A stretch of 64,000 bases of DNA from Amoebidium appalachense. Lineage: Eukaryota > Ichthyosporea. Of the stretch, positions 63,579 through 64,000 are shown one piece after another (the stretch's first letter is position 1; each line of letters opens with the position of its first letter). Position numbers and translations under genes: made by a program. A model generated the notes under the pieces. The model saw only the letters and a program-made list of their open reading frames with translations. It ran no database searches and had not been told where the DNA came from. The stretch is taken from contig CAVNZM010000015.1 of the NCBI GenBank assembly GCA_963693365.1, forward strand, positions 5,518,001 to 5,582,000. Reading direction: 5' to 3'.

Positions 63579-64000
63579 TTGGGCAATCAACCATTCCGAG
63601 GCAACACACACGGGCCGCAAGAATGCAATGGCCACCCCCAACCATGCTGCCCCATATTGATGCGACATCTGGTGACTCATGCAATTGGAAAAAAAAAAGA
63701 GCACTTTAAGGATGTGGCTGTGCAACTAAACACATGATATGAGGATCTTTAGCAATAATGCTACCACCTGGCATGGACGTCATTTCTAGCATGGGCCGAA
63801 CTTCACGTACGTGTTCGCTTCACGTGGGCAACAGAGCCTCTGACACCAGCTCCGAGCCAGGTTACGTAACAGGCTGGACAATTTATGGAAGACATTTTCC
63901 TGATCATATATCCATTTAGTATCCAGTTATTTGACACATTACTTCAAATAGCTTTGTGAAATGTTGTATATCTCGGCTATACAAATATGATGAATCAAAT

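Overview
This is nuclear DNA of a eukaryote, seen as spliced genes with GT-AG introns, TATA and CCAAT promoter motifs, LTR and LINE retroelement remains, and very dense simple repeats. The gene content (a p62/SQSTM1-type PB1-ZZ-UBA receptor without an FW domain, an RGS protein, a METTL15/RsmH-type mitochondrial methyltransferase, a possible Ig-like exon and a C2H2 finger) fits an opisthokont, most likely a holozoan (animal or unicellular relative). The species cannot be fixed from sequence alone. Long C/G homopolymers and CA/GT, CT/GA tracts fill introns and spacers, so most long reading frames here are repeat artefacts.

Layout. 1-18.3 kb: two oppositely oriented copies of a METTL15-like gene. 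About 1427-5319 is repeated inverted at about 10452-15142. Each arm carries the 3' exons of the gene and a convergent small membrane/coiled-coil gene. The 5 kb between the arms holds an LTR-retrotransposon protease fragment, a run of exactly 500 N (contig join) and a broken LINE. METTL15 exons 1-4 lie on the minus strand at 18241-16066, but the middle exons are missing from that copy, while the left copy supplies later exons from 239 to 4234. Either this is a real inverted duplication, or two haplotype contigs were joined head to head.

18.3-31.2 kb: repeat-rich DNA with scattered exons of unrecognised plus-strand genes (19.2-25.0 kb and 29.2-31.1 kb). It also holds a 34-nt match to group II intron domain V at 22.45 kb, with a related repeat at 25.3 kb.

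31.5-34.2 kb: the clearest gene, a two-exon SQSTM1/p62 homologue with TATA and CCAAT motifs and a poly(A) signal. 34.5-40.7 kb: mostly simple repeats and remnants. 40.7-42.4 kb: a secreted 200-residue orphan protein (minus) and a small plus-strand ORF, separated by a CCAAT-rich spacer. 42.5-43.0 kb: a MITE-like element. 43.8-44.2 kb: a 39-bp minisatellite.

45.9-64.0 kb: an Ig-like exon, an RGS-domain gene (47.5-48.3 kb), several terminal exons of unrecognised genes (51.4, 53.7, 54.4, 61.5, 63.5 kb), a 182-bp palindromic mini-element, and a C2H2-finger gene start at 58.7 kb. The genes look unrelated (mitochondrial rRNA methylation, selective autophagy, G-protein signalling) and nothing suggests an operon-like or pathway cluster.
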